From positions 1-40,582 of IMG/VR virus record IMGVR_UViG_3300020183_000184: DNA of 40,582 bases. One strand, 5' to 3'. Shown in pieces: positions 28,584 to 35,859 of the stretch. This DNA comes from a virus. The stretch's first letter is position 1. Every line of letters starts with the position of its first letter. The notes beneath the pieces are model-generated. The model saw only the letters and a list, made by a program, of their open reading frames with translations, searched no databases and was not told where the DNA came from. The translations under genes were made by a program, and so were the position numbers.

Positions 28584-30200
28584 CTAATTATTAAGAACAA
28601 TTATCTGCATTCCTGGAGTGCCAGCTATGCTCCACGGGGGAATCGGTAAGCTTGATGTACCACCAGAGGTGTCAATTGATATCCCGGAAGGTGGGGATGT
28701 CTCGGTAACCAATATTACTCCTCCTCCGCCCCCAGGATTGCCATTAGTTCCTTCTGTTACTGAGCCAGCAGTTCCCGCTGGTCCGGCCAATCCAGCTACC
28801 CCTGCAGCACCACCAGGCCAATCGAAGGAATAGTGCCCTACGTTTAGAACTGGTCCAGCATGTCTGTGTACATTTACATCATGGGCTCGGGGCGCTCTAT
28901 GGTGTACGGTGTACTGGCCGGTAACGTATTGTATGCCGCCGGAGAACCCGCCTTGACCGCTGTTATTTGCCCCAGTATGGTTCACGTTGGCGTTGTGATG
29001 ATAATGAACAGGGTTATCAAGTTGCATGTGCGCATAATTACCCGCTGGAGCTCCACCGGTAGATGAAGGAGAGGAAAAGTGATTATGGTTTACCCCATTT
29101 ATAGAAGTAAAATCACCGGCGAACGGAACAAAGTTATTTAGTATCCCATGGTCATGGTGGGTTGCTGCCGCAAAAGTCGGAATACCACCTATTGATGCTG
29201 AGTAATGCTCTTCATACACATATCTTTGAGACGCAGAGCTGGCATGACTCATGATAAATGAGCCATTCGTTGGGTCTGGAAAACCAGCCGTACGCGCGCC
29301 AGCATGTGAATGCGGCAGTGGGGTTGTGTGGTGGTCCTGTCCACTGTGGTGCGCTGGCCTAGTGTGATGGTATGTATAAAAGGCAACAGCGTGTCCAGTC
29401 TTAGCGGCTGGAGAAGAGCCTCCCGAACCAGGCGAGCCTCCATGCATTGGCCCTGGCGCTATTGCCGGTGTTTTATCAATTCCATTCCTTCCTTGACTAA
29501 AAATTGTTCCACTTCCAGCGACAGTCTTTGCCGCGACTATTACAACAGGTCCACCAAAACCTCCTGCTCCGCCAACCCCCGCTGTACCCGGCGAAGCCAA
29601 AGCGCCTCTTGTCCCTGGCGTTGCATCCGAGCCTTTTCCACCAGGAACACCATGGTTGTTTGCATCTGGTGGATACTGTCCAGGACTACCGCCTGTACCG
29701 GCAGAACCGGGCCATGTTGCAGGGGAATCTGTACCGGGTGTTAGTGTTCCATTTGTTCCAGATGTTCCTCCGGAACCGCCAGAAAGCTGCCTCAAAATCC
29801 CAGAAGACTCCCGGTATGAGCCAGATACAGCAGATTGCACATCATTTAAAATAGATGCGGGTATTTGTGTTGCTGTTGTTCCAGGACCAGCTCCGCCTAT
29901 TGAGTAAATTACCGCAGTAGAAGATGGTGTATTCCCAGATACAGTACCGGAAGTAACAGTTGTATTGCTTTTCACACCTATGGAACCATTTATCGTCAGT
30001 GCACTTTTCACAAAAACCCTGAACCCATTCGTGTTTAGATGAACCCCAGAATTTATTGTTAGATTGTTATAGTGCATGTCCCTAGATAGCGAGGTGTTGG
30101 CTGAAATAACAACGTTTCCATCCACGCCACTTCCATAGACAGAATCGTTGCCAATTCTTTGTTTAAAGGTTTTATCTGGAAATCTTACGAGCGAACCCAT
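28584..30200 (-). CDS. Gly-rich, extremely His-rich tail fibre/adhesin
   Basis: 538 aa. The N-terminal 75 residues (VYGSGVDGNVVISANTSLSR, DMHYNNLTINSGVHLNTNGF, RVFVKSALTINGSIG) form a beta-helix-type fibre base shared with the next gene. Residues 140-265 are Gly/Pro/Ser/Thr-rich collagen-like or polyglycine segments. Residues 269-456 contain about 27 histidines, many as HH or HxH (HHTTPLPHSHAG, THHDHG, NHNHF, VHYHH, VHRHAG). The end is again Gly-rich (GGAAGVAGLAGPAGTAGS, PGGGGGVILVTETSPP). Gly-rich sandwiches occur in phage adhesins, and HxH sites bind metal along trimer axes, so a metal-stabilised receptor-binding tip is likely. Confidence 0.7.
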   Translation of the reverse strand: MGSLVRFPDKTFKQRIGNDSVYGSGVDGNVVISANTSLSRDMHYNNLTINSGVHLNTNGFRVFVKSALTINGSIGVKSNTTVTSGTVSGNTPSSTAVIYSIGGAGPGTTATQIPASILNDVQSAVSGSYRESSGILRQLSGGSGGTSGTNGTLTPGTDSPATWPGSAGTGGSPGQYPPDANNHGVPGGKGSDATPGTRGALASPGTAGVGGAGGFGGPVVIVAAKTVAGSGTIFSQGRNGIDKTPAIAPGPMHGGSPGSGGSSPAAKTGHAVAFYTYHHTRPAHHSGQDHHTTPLPHSHAGARTAGFPDPTNGSFIMSHASSASQRYVYEEHYSASIGGIPTFAAATHHDHGILNNFVPFAGDFTSINGVNHNHFSSPSSTGGAPAGNYAHMQLDNPVHYHHNANVNHTGANNSGQGGFSGGIQYVTGQYTVHHRAPRAHDVNVHRHAGPVLNVGHYSFDWPGGAAGVAGLAGPAGTAGSVTEGTNGNPGGGGGVILVTETSPPSGISIDTSGGTSSLPIPPWSIAGTPGMQIIVLNN

Positions 30201-30201
30201 G

Positions 30202-30912
30202 TTATATGACCTGCATGTAAAAAACTGTCCCAGCGTTTTGACCAGCTACATCCGTAGCCACTCCAGATGGAAGTGAAACCCCACTTGAAACAATTAATAT
30301 GACTCCTCCACCGGCAGGTGCTGTTCCTGGAGCCCTAAACGATGCAGTTCCTGATGATGGTCCACCTATGTATCGAGCAGAAACTACCACAACTCCACCA
30401 CCCGGCTGGCTGTTCCCACCAGCGCCGCCCCTAAGGTATGTTGGGCCACCCCCAGATGCGGTGATAGAATAACCAGTTATCGCCTGATGTGGAACTCTAA
30501 AATATTCAGTGCCGCCTAATGCTGCGGTAGGTGGAGTAGCGGTAAATCCAGAAGCTGAACCACCAAGGCTATGGGTAACCGATGTAGACGCTGCACCACC
30601 CTGCTGTATGGAGCCAGCGGTTGAAAACCCAGTAGTAAAACCAATTACCGAGCTAGAGCCAAAACTGAGAGTTCCCTTTACGAATATTCTGTATCCGTTT
30701 GGCGCTAGTCGTACTCCAGAGTTAATAGACAAGTTCTGAAAATGAATGTCTCGAGTCATTGAGTAGACGTTCCCAGATGGGGTCATGCTTAAAACTGCGC
30801 TAGACCCGTCTAGGGTGGCGTTGCCATCCATCCCGGTTCCATATACCGGGTCGGCTGAGTCAAGAAACTGCGCTAGTGTATTTTGCGCTGGGTAGCGCTC
30901 AATGCCAGGCAT
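30202..30912 (-). CDS. Tail fibre, paralogue of the His-rich fibre base
   Basis: 236 aa, 1 nt upstream of the His-rich fibre. Residues about 20-92 (VYGTGMDGNATLDGSSAVLS, MTRDIHFQNLSINSGVRLAP, NGYRIFVKGTLSFGSSSV) repeat the base domain of that protein. The rest is Gly/Ser-rich (ASGGGPTYLRGGAGGNSQPG, GGVVVVSARYIGGPSSG) and ends VILIVSSGVSLPSGVATDV. It lacks the His-rich region. It may form the proximal part or an alternative short form of the same fibre. Confidence 0.7.
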   Translation of the reverse strand: MPGIERYPAQNTLAQFLDSADPVYGTGMDGNATLDGSSAVLSMTPSGNVYSMTRDIHFQNLSINSGVRLAPNGYRIFVKGTLSFGSSSVIGFTTGFSTAGSIQQGGAASTSVTHSLGGSASGFTATPPTAALGGTEYFRVPHQAITGYSITASGGGPTYLRGGAGGNSQPGGGVVVVSARYIGGPSSGTASFRAPGTAPAGGGVILIVSSGVSLPSGVATDVAGQNAGTVFYMQVI

Positions 30913-30915
30913 CGA

Positions 30916-31251
30916 TTACTCCTCATAGGCATTGATTGTTACGGAGACAGTACCGCCAGCTCCACAGTAAAAGTAAAGCCTATCTGTTGAAGCCATCCGA
31001 ATATTTGTATTGAAAGTTATGGTCTCGTTTGCTGCTATTGACTGACCATTGAATATTCTGTTTACTGAAGTTTCTGACCCAGTAGTCGAAACGCCAAAAG
31101 TAACAGTTGTAGCAGAGCCGGAATTACAAAAAATAACCTGCTTAACTACCCCGGTCGTGGCAGTCGGCGAATAACGCCCTGTTGCCGTATCAGATGACCA
31201 GCTACCAGTTGGGACTGCCTTGGGGCCAAATCTCACTGCATCCAGACTCAT
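30916..31251 (-). CDS. Beta-sandwich adaptor protein on the baseplate operon
   Basis: 111 aa; overlaps the preceding stop as ATGA. GVVKQVIFCNSGSATTVTFG, SVNRIFNGQSIAANETITFN and YFYCGAGGTVSVTINAYEE are the same strand set as the adaptor domains at 16946, 19952 and 20450 on the opposite strand. Its place between wedge-like proteins and fibres suggests it is the socket on the baseplate to which fibres dock. Confidence 0.65.
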   Translation of the reverse strand: MSLDAVRFGPKAVPTGSWSSDTATGRYSPTATTGVVKQVIFCNSGSATTVTFGVSTTGSETSVNRIFNGQSIAANETITFNTNIRMASTDRLYFYCGAGGTVSVTINAYEE

Positions 31252-31736
31252 GCGGATACCTCCATAATTGTTTTAAGCTGCAAATCTCTGAGGTTCGTTG
31301 CATAAGAAATCGAACCGCCAGTACCGAAGTTTACAGAAGACCCATCTGTGCCAGAGAAGCTAACGGTGTTGCTCACCGTAAGCGTTTTAGTGTCGGCAAC
31401 TGTTATCGTTGCCCCGACCGCCGGGGGCGTAAGGGTAACTCTGTTGACGACTATGGGGGTTTGCAACTTTTCGGTCGTAATTGTCCCATCGCCAACAACA
31501 AACTGCTCTGAGTCAACCCATGCAACTCCGTTGTAATACTGAACCTTTTGTTCGTTAACTAGATAAACGAATCTCCCCGGGGCGAGGGCGGGTTTTGTAA
31601 TTCCGTCTCCAAAGGCATTATTTCTGGCTGTTGCATTTGCAAAGATGGCAACAACCTGGTCCATGAAATAGCCATTGAGCTCGTCGTCCGAGAGCACCTC
31701 ACCATTTCTGAAAATTTTTACACCGAGACCAGCCAT
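31248..31736 (-). CDS. Fibre-base/baseplate peripheral protein
   Basis: 162 aa; GGAGG before the ATG. MAGLGVKIFRNGEVLSDDEL then NGYFMDQVVAIFANATARNN is a common N-terminus of fibre-attaching phage proteins ('...F..geVLtaadvNgYLmdQ.v.vFa...aR..a'). The peg motif APGRFVYLVNEQKVQYYNGV-AW follows. The C-terminal part has TVADTKTLTVSNTVSFSGTD and ends LQLKTIMEVSA. It probably connects baseplate wedge and fibre. Confidence 0.7.
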   Translation of the reverse strand: MAGLGVKIFRNGEVLSDDELNGYFMDQVVAIFANATARNNAFGDGITKPALAPGRFVYLVNEQKVQYYNGVAWVDSEQFVVGDGTITTEKLQTPIVVNRVTLTPPAVGATITVADTKTLTVSNTVSFSGTDGSSVNFGTGGSISYATNLRDLQLKTIMEVSA

Positions 31737-31791
31737 ATGCCCTCCAGATACTTGATAATTTTACCATTTGAATAAAAATGAATGAGCACTT

Positions 31792-33303
31792 TTACCTTCG
31801 CACTTGACCTACGTCTGGGGTGGTAGGAACATTCGTACCAGGGTTTGCGTAGGAGAAAGTGTCCGCTGTAACTGCGGTTACCGTGTATGTACCACTAAAA
31901 GGCCCACCAGAGGCGTCTACATCTATAACCTCAACAATGTCACCAACCAGAATCCCGTGTGTTCCGTCTGTGGTAATTGTTGCGACATCACTTGACCTTG
32001 ATTTTGAAAGAACATCGAACCAGTCATAACCGTCGTTTGTCTCTCCAATCGGAATACCACTAGATGAGCCGACTATGCCAAGAACTGGGTTACCCACCGT
32101 GAACTCGAACTCATCTTTAGCTTCATGATAGATTTTGTACCCCATCGGCCTAGCGTCTTCCACCGACTGGAGGATTAACTCGCTTGATTCAAGTTCAGCG
32201 ACACAATCGGAAGTTTCATTAACCAAGGTTTGAATAAGTATCTTGAATGGGTCGCCAAGGTATTCCGGTGTTATAGCTACCGCATATGTAGAGGGGTTTC
32301 CGTTTTTAGTAAAATGAAGGCACTGTTTTGCAGATTCCAAGAGAGCCTGTCTGCTCCCTGCAGCAATTCCGTAAAACCCTGTTGATAATTGCCATCTTTC
32401 ATATGACCGCTCAGCTTCTGAAGACGGCAAATATGGTGAACCAGAAGAGCTGTATACGTTTTTTCTAGATTTTGTCCCAACGAATTGAGCCAGCCATGGA
32501 GCGTATCTGGGATTTACGTAATATGGGTTTGACAAGGTGCTGTGAACATTGTTGATTGTTATTTGCTCTTGAAGCGAGTTCAGAACATACGGCTGGTGCT
32601 CATATAGGGCCTTGTACTCCTCAAAAGCATCATCGGCAGAAGCAGTCATACAGTCTATTAGACGATGCATCGGCATGGTTGGGTCTGTTTGCTGAGAGTC
32701 AATATCCCAATAAAAGTCCGGCATAAGCAGTCTCGAGCTATGAACAAATATATTTTCATAATACATTTGGTCATCTATTAGGTTCGGAGAAGTTATGTAA
32801 ACAATAGAACCATTATGTCCACTTACTTCAATTCTCGCCTTTACCGCGTAAGTTGCTGAAGAACTTATTGGGATAGTAAGCAAATTACTTCGTATCGTGG
32901 TGAAAGAACCTGGATATACGGTCTTGGTTAGTGGTGTTACTGATGTGTGGGCTTGTGTTGATAGATGTAGGTATGTTGTTACGGTACAGACCGATGGGGT
33001 TATGATTTTTGCATTAAACGAAAATCTTCTAGCGTTATCGCCTACAAGTAACTGTGTTTCAAAGTCTGTGTAAACATGAATATCAGCTCCAGTGACTGGA
33101 TTTATGTTTAGTGAGTACCTTGAGAGCACGCTGTAGGGTTCAGGTACTATTTCTATGGTCGGTGTTATTGATAGAGATGATGAGCCAACACGCCACCCTG
33201 CATCATAAGAATACGAAGAAGTTATTTCAGATGGATACCCCGTAGAGCGAGATTTTACATACAGCCCGGTTTGGTCGCTAAATCGATTAACTGTTTTTGA
33301 CAT
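31792..33303 (-). CDS. Tail protein I-like baseplate protein with extra beta domains
   Basis: 503 aa. Residues about 1-190 are a beta-rich domain with a carbohydrate-module feel (YSVLSRYSLNINPVTGADIH, YAVKARIEVSGHNGSIVYIT). Residues about 195-400 match the P2 gpI family: PDFYWDIDSQQTDPTMPMHR, EYKALYEHQPYVLNSLQEQI, NPRYAPWLAQFVGTK and FYGIAAGSRQALLESAKQ. The C-terminal about 70 residues (SSDVATITTDGTHGILVGDI, TYTVTAVTADTFSYANPG) repeat a small domain also inserted in the neighbouring gpJ-like protein. It bridges baseplate and fibres. It precedes a 55-nt AT-rich gap. Confidence 0.8.
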   Translation of the reverse strand: MSKTVNRFSDQTGLYVKSRSTGYPSEITSSYSYDAGWRVGSSSLSITPTIEIVPEPYSVLSRYSLNINPVTGADIHVYTDFETQLLVGDNARRFSFNAKIITPSVCTVTTYLHLSTQAHTSVTPLTKTVYPGSFTTIRSNLLTIPISSSATYAVKARIEVSGHNGSIVYITSPNLIDDQMYYENIFVHSSRLLMPDFYWDIDSQQTDPTMPMHRLIDCMTASADDAFEEYKALYEHQPYVLNSLQEQITINNVHSTLSNPYYVNPRYAPWLAQFVGTKSRKNVYSSSGSPYLPSSEAERSYERWQLSTGFYGIAAGSRQALLESAKQCLHFTKNGNPSTYAVAITPEYLGDPFKILIQTLVNETSDCVAELESSELILQSVEDARPMGYKIYHEAKDEFEFTVGNPVLGIVGSSSGIPIGETNDGYDWFDVLSKSRSSDVATITTDGTHGILVGDIVEVIDVDASGGPFSGTYTVTAVTADTFSYANPGTNVPTTPDVGQVRR

Positions 33304-33305
33304 GT

Positions 33306-34766
33306 TTATACCGAAACGTAAGTAAATATTATGCCTGTCGGGTCCAGTGAAGGGGCCCAGCCTTTACGGGAAGGCTCGAGGTCCGTGGCGAGCTGAGTCA
33401 ACCACCCATCTGCGGTAGTTCCAATTAAGGAAAGAGATTGGACATATCTAACACCAGGGATTTGGCTAATTAAGCCGATAATTACATTCTTTCTTACGAT
33501 GTCTTCGTGCGTTGGGAATCCAGACGGGCTTAAGTATTCAATTACTGTATTTTCAATAATTTGTTCTAGAGGTTCCCTATCGTATGCTGTATCCAAAACT
33601 ATTGAACCCTCTATCGAAAGAGGAAGAATTCCCATATTTTCTACGTTGACAGTGAGGCCACCTATTGCTGCCTCTGCTACAGCAAGTTTGATTATTTCTT
33701 TTTGTTCTGTTTCGACAAATCCACCAAGACCATAAACATATGTTGCTATATGACCGACAACCTCTTTGCCGCGCACTGCTGTTCCAGAATCTGAAGTAGA
33801 CGATACGTTTCCTCCGGCGCTCAAATATGAAAAAGTAGTTGAAGTAATTGCAGTAACTTCTACTTCTCCGTCAAAAGCTCCAGAAGGAGAGCCCGCAGCA
33901 GATATATCACTTACCGTAATTATGTCACCGACAAGTATCTGGTGAGCTTCCGATGTTGTCAGCGTTGCAACACCAGATGCCCTTGATTTAGTGGTAATAG
34001 AATAAGTTTTTTCTGTGTCTCTATTACCAACGTCTGGGTCACCGTTTGTTAGGTCATAAGTTCTAACTCTTCCTACATAGCCGACGTAATTATTTGCTAT
34101 AAATGCATCAACCTGAGTTGACTTTGCAAGAGTGGAAGATAGGGACGAAAGATACGATGTGGCTCTCGACAGGAATTCTGCAGAGTTTTCTTCATTAAAA
34201 CCATTTTGGAAGTAGCTGCCAGCAGCAACGCTAAGTATTTCTGTGGACGGGGAAAGAATCAGCAGCGACTCCCCTTCTGCAATAACTGGTATAACACCGG
34301 GCAAAAATGCTTCACACAATACTGTTCCCGATGGGTACGGGTCCCCACCAACGTATGACTCGTCTGCCGGTATATCGAGCGATTCAACTGTCTGAAATAC
34401 AATCTCAGTTGTTTCATCTTCGAAGGTGTAGGGGTATCCAAATAGCGTTCCCGAAGCTATTGTTGCCCCCTCGTAGGAATCAGCCGTTATTGTTACGGAC
34501 ATTTCTGCAGGAATAGCGGGTCTCTGCGTAACGCCCATCATGGAAAGTATTCCAGACATAACACTATCTGGGAGCCTGTTGAGACCAGTTGCCATCTGCC
34601 ACCCAATATATGAAATTGCCTGGAACATGGCGTCTTCCACTGTTCCAACTCGCAAATTAAACTCCGGGAGAGTCAATCTCGCCATTTCTATAGCTTCGAG
34701 ATAAAGGTCTCCCGGAGTCTTGTCGAAAATTGTCAAATCTACGTACTGCGAAAAATCAGCCGTCAT
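33306..34766 (-). CDS. Baseplate J-like wedge protein
   Basis: 486 aa. It has the gpJ layout: N-terminal LYLEAIEMARLTLPEFNLRV and AMFQAISYIGWQMATGLNRL, MMGVTQRPAIPAEMSVTITA, a core with NEENSAEFLSRATSYLSSLS and YVGRVRTYDLTNGD, and a C-terminal domain GLTVNVENMGILPLSIEGSI, SGFPTHEDIVRKNVIIGLIS, IPGVRYVQSLSL. Residues about 258-333 carry an inserted small domain (SRASGVATLTTSEAHQILVG) also present in the gpI-like protein. It is equivalent to T4 gp6 and forms the iris ring of a contractile tail baseplate. Confidence 0.9.
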   Translation of the reverse strand: MTADFSQYVDLTIFDKTPGDLYLEAIEMARLTLPEFNLRVGTVEDAMFQAISYIGWQMATGLNRLPDSVMSGILSMMGVTQRPAIPAEMSVTITADSYEGATIASGTLFGYPYTFEDETTEIVFQTVESLDIPADESYVGGDPYPSGTVLCEAFLPGVIPVIAEGESLLILSPSTEILSVAAGSYFQNGFNEENSAEFLSRATSYLSSLSSTLAKSTQVDAFIANNYVGYVGRVRTYDLTNGDPDVGNRDTEKTYSITTKSRASGVATLTTSEAHQILVGDIITVSDISAAGSPSGAFDGEVEVTAITSTTFSYLSAGGNVSSTSDSGTAVRGKEVVGHIATYVYGLGGFVETEQKEIIKLAVAEAAIGGLTVNVENMGILPLSIEGSIVLDTAYDREPLEQIIENTVIEYLSPSGFPTHEDIVRKNVIIGLISQIPGVRYVQSLSLIGTTADGWLTQLATDLEPSRKGWAPSLDPTGIIFTYVSV

Positions 34767-34767
34767 C

Positions 34768-35067
34768 TCATCCCTCCGTTATAACAAATGAAAAACTTAC
34801 ACCAGCAGTGCCGTCTGTTTTTGTATTCACTGATAAGGAGGTAATTTCTACCTCAGGAACATAACGTGCAGCATTCAAAATAAATAAACCCCTATCAATC
34901 GAGGTAAAAGACGGGTCATTGACCCCAAAAAATGGGGAATACGGGTGTGTTCGAGGCTCAGTGAGGATAGCCATTGTCAATAGTTGTGCGTAATAATCCT
35001 CAGAACCGTCACGAAGAAGCTCTAGGCCGTCAGAGCCAAATCTTATAGGAAATTTAATTGTGTTCAT
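34768..35067 (-). CDS. gp25/gpW-like baseplate wedge protein
   Basis: 99 aa; AGGAGAG 8 nt before the ATG. IKFPIRFGSDGLELLRDGSE then YYAQLLTMAILTEPRTHPYS and PFFGVNDPSFTSIDRGLFIL have the gp25 signature ('...i.ll.T..GeR.m.p.fG', with the EPR triad at about 37-39). This protein nucleates sheath assembly in contractile tails and is strong evidence for a myovirus-type tail. Adjacent J and I homologues support it. Confidence 0.85.
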   Translation of the reverse strand: MNTIKFPIRFGSDGLELLRDGSEDYYAQLLTMAILTEPRTHPYSPFFGVNDPSFTSIDRGLFILNAARYVPEVEITSLSVNTKTDGTAGVSFSFVITEG

Positions 35068-35149
35068 TGTTTTCGCTCTCCTGAATAATACATTTTAATT
35101 CATTTTTTAACCCTAATGCGACGTCATTTGTTGCCGATATTGAGGTCAT
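35054..35149 (-). CDS. 31-aa ORF coupling spike and wedge genes
   Basis: The start overlaps the spike stop as ATGA, and the stop lies 14 nt inside the gp25-like gene. MTSISATNDVALGLKNELKC then IIQESENNEHN is helical. The gp25 SD (AGGAGAG) lies within this ORF, so ribosomes translating it would open that site. It may be a genuine micro-protein or a translational relay. Confidence 0.45.
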   Translation of the reverse strand: MTSISATNDVALGLKNELKCIIQESENNEHN

Positions 35150-35859
35150 GTTAAGTCCCCTGTGAGTAGGTAAGAATTTAAATCAACACATACTAGCGTC
35201 GCCACTGAATAGCGCGCCCTTAGGCTTAAGGAACGAGCCGTGTCAACAGATACTCCAGCTCCTGGGATTATTGTAAAAGTTCCAGTCGCACGTCTAGCAA
35301 AATCAACTTTTTGACCAATCGCGAAACCTGTTGATGAATTAATCTCAAGCGTGCATGTTGTTGTGTTGTATAAAAGTTTTCCAGCCGCAGAAGCACCTAG
35401 GGGGCCATTAGAGACAGCCTCAACGGGTTGCGCATTGCTCCACAGGGAGACCCATGATTCTCCATCCCACAAAAAGTAAGAATTAGTATCTGTAGCGTAG
35501 GCGAGACAGCCCTCCGGTAGAGCAGCAACAACTTCCGGGTATATTGCTGTGGACTCCATGATTAAAATCATTGATTGATTAATAGGTCTTGCGTTTCCAA
35601 AAACAACCATAGAAGTCATTGCCTGGTTAGAGAAAGCACAGAGCACCGTGTCGTCAATTATCATCTTGGTGCTTTGCGTTACGCCGAGGGGCATTAGGGG
35701 GCCATATGAAATTCCAAGAGCCTGCACATATATTACTATCCGTCCATCTGGGTAGGCCTTGGTGACAACACCTTGATACATCTCCCCTGGTCTCTTAGGG
35801 GCAGATGCTGCCTTATCGCGACGAACTGGGGCGTTCTGAATTCCATAATCTGAAATCAT
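35146..35859 (-). CDS. OB-fold baseplate spike/hub protein (gpV/gp5-like)
   Basis: 237 aa. Residues about 25-95 form the OB-fold: MYQGVVTKAYPDGRIVIYVQ, GPLMPLGVTQSTKMIIDDTV and MTSMVVFGNA. A peg motif (LPEGCLAYATDTNSYFLWDG) follows, then a C-terminal beta domain of the kind found on fibres (INSSTGFAIGQKVDFARRAT, VATLVCVDLNSYLLTGDLT). There is no lysozyme domain. It would sit at the tail tip above the membrane-piercing point. It overlaps the hub gene as ATGA. Confidence 0.75.
   Translation of the reverse strand: MISDYGIQNAPVRRDKAASAPKRPGEMYQGVVTKAYPDGRIVIYVQALGISYGPLMPLGVTQSTKMIIDDTVLCAFSNQAMTSMVVFGNARPINQSMILIMESTAIYPEVVAALPEGCLAYATDTNSYFLWDGESWVSLWSNAQPVEAVSNGPLGASAAGKLLYNTTTCTLEINSSTGFAIGQKVDFARRATGTFTIIPGAGVSVDTARSLSLRARYSVATLVCVDLNSYLLTGDLT

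Noticed and set aside
29310-29854. Long forward frames opposite the His/Gly-rich fibre
   Set aside because: Shadows caused by the biased Gly/His codons; no RBS and Arg/Cys/Trp-rich nonsense composition.
31737-31791. Promoter for the fibre end of the reverse operon (TAAAAT -10-like)
   Set aside because: No acceptable -35 at the right distance; the 55-nt gap is AT-rich, so a chance match is likely.
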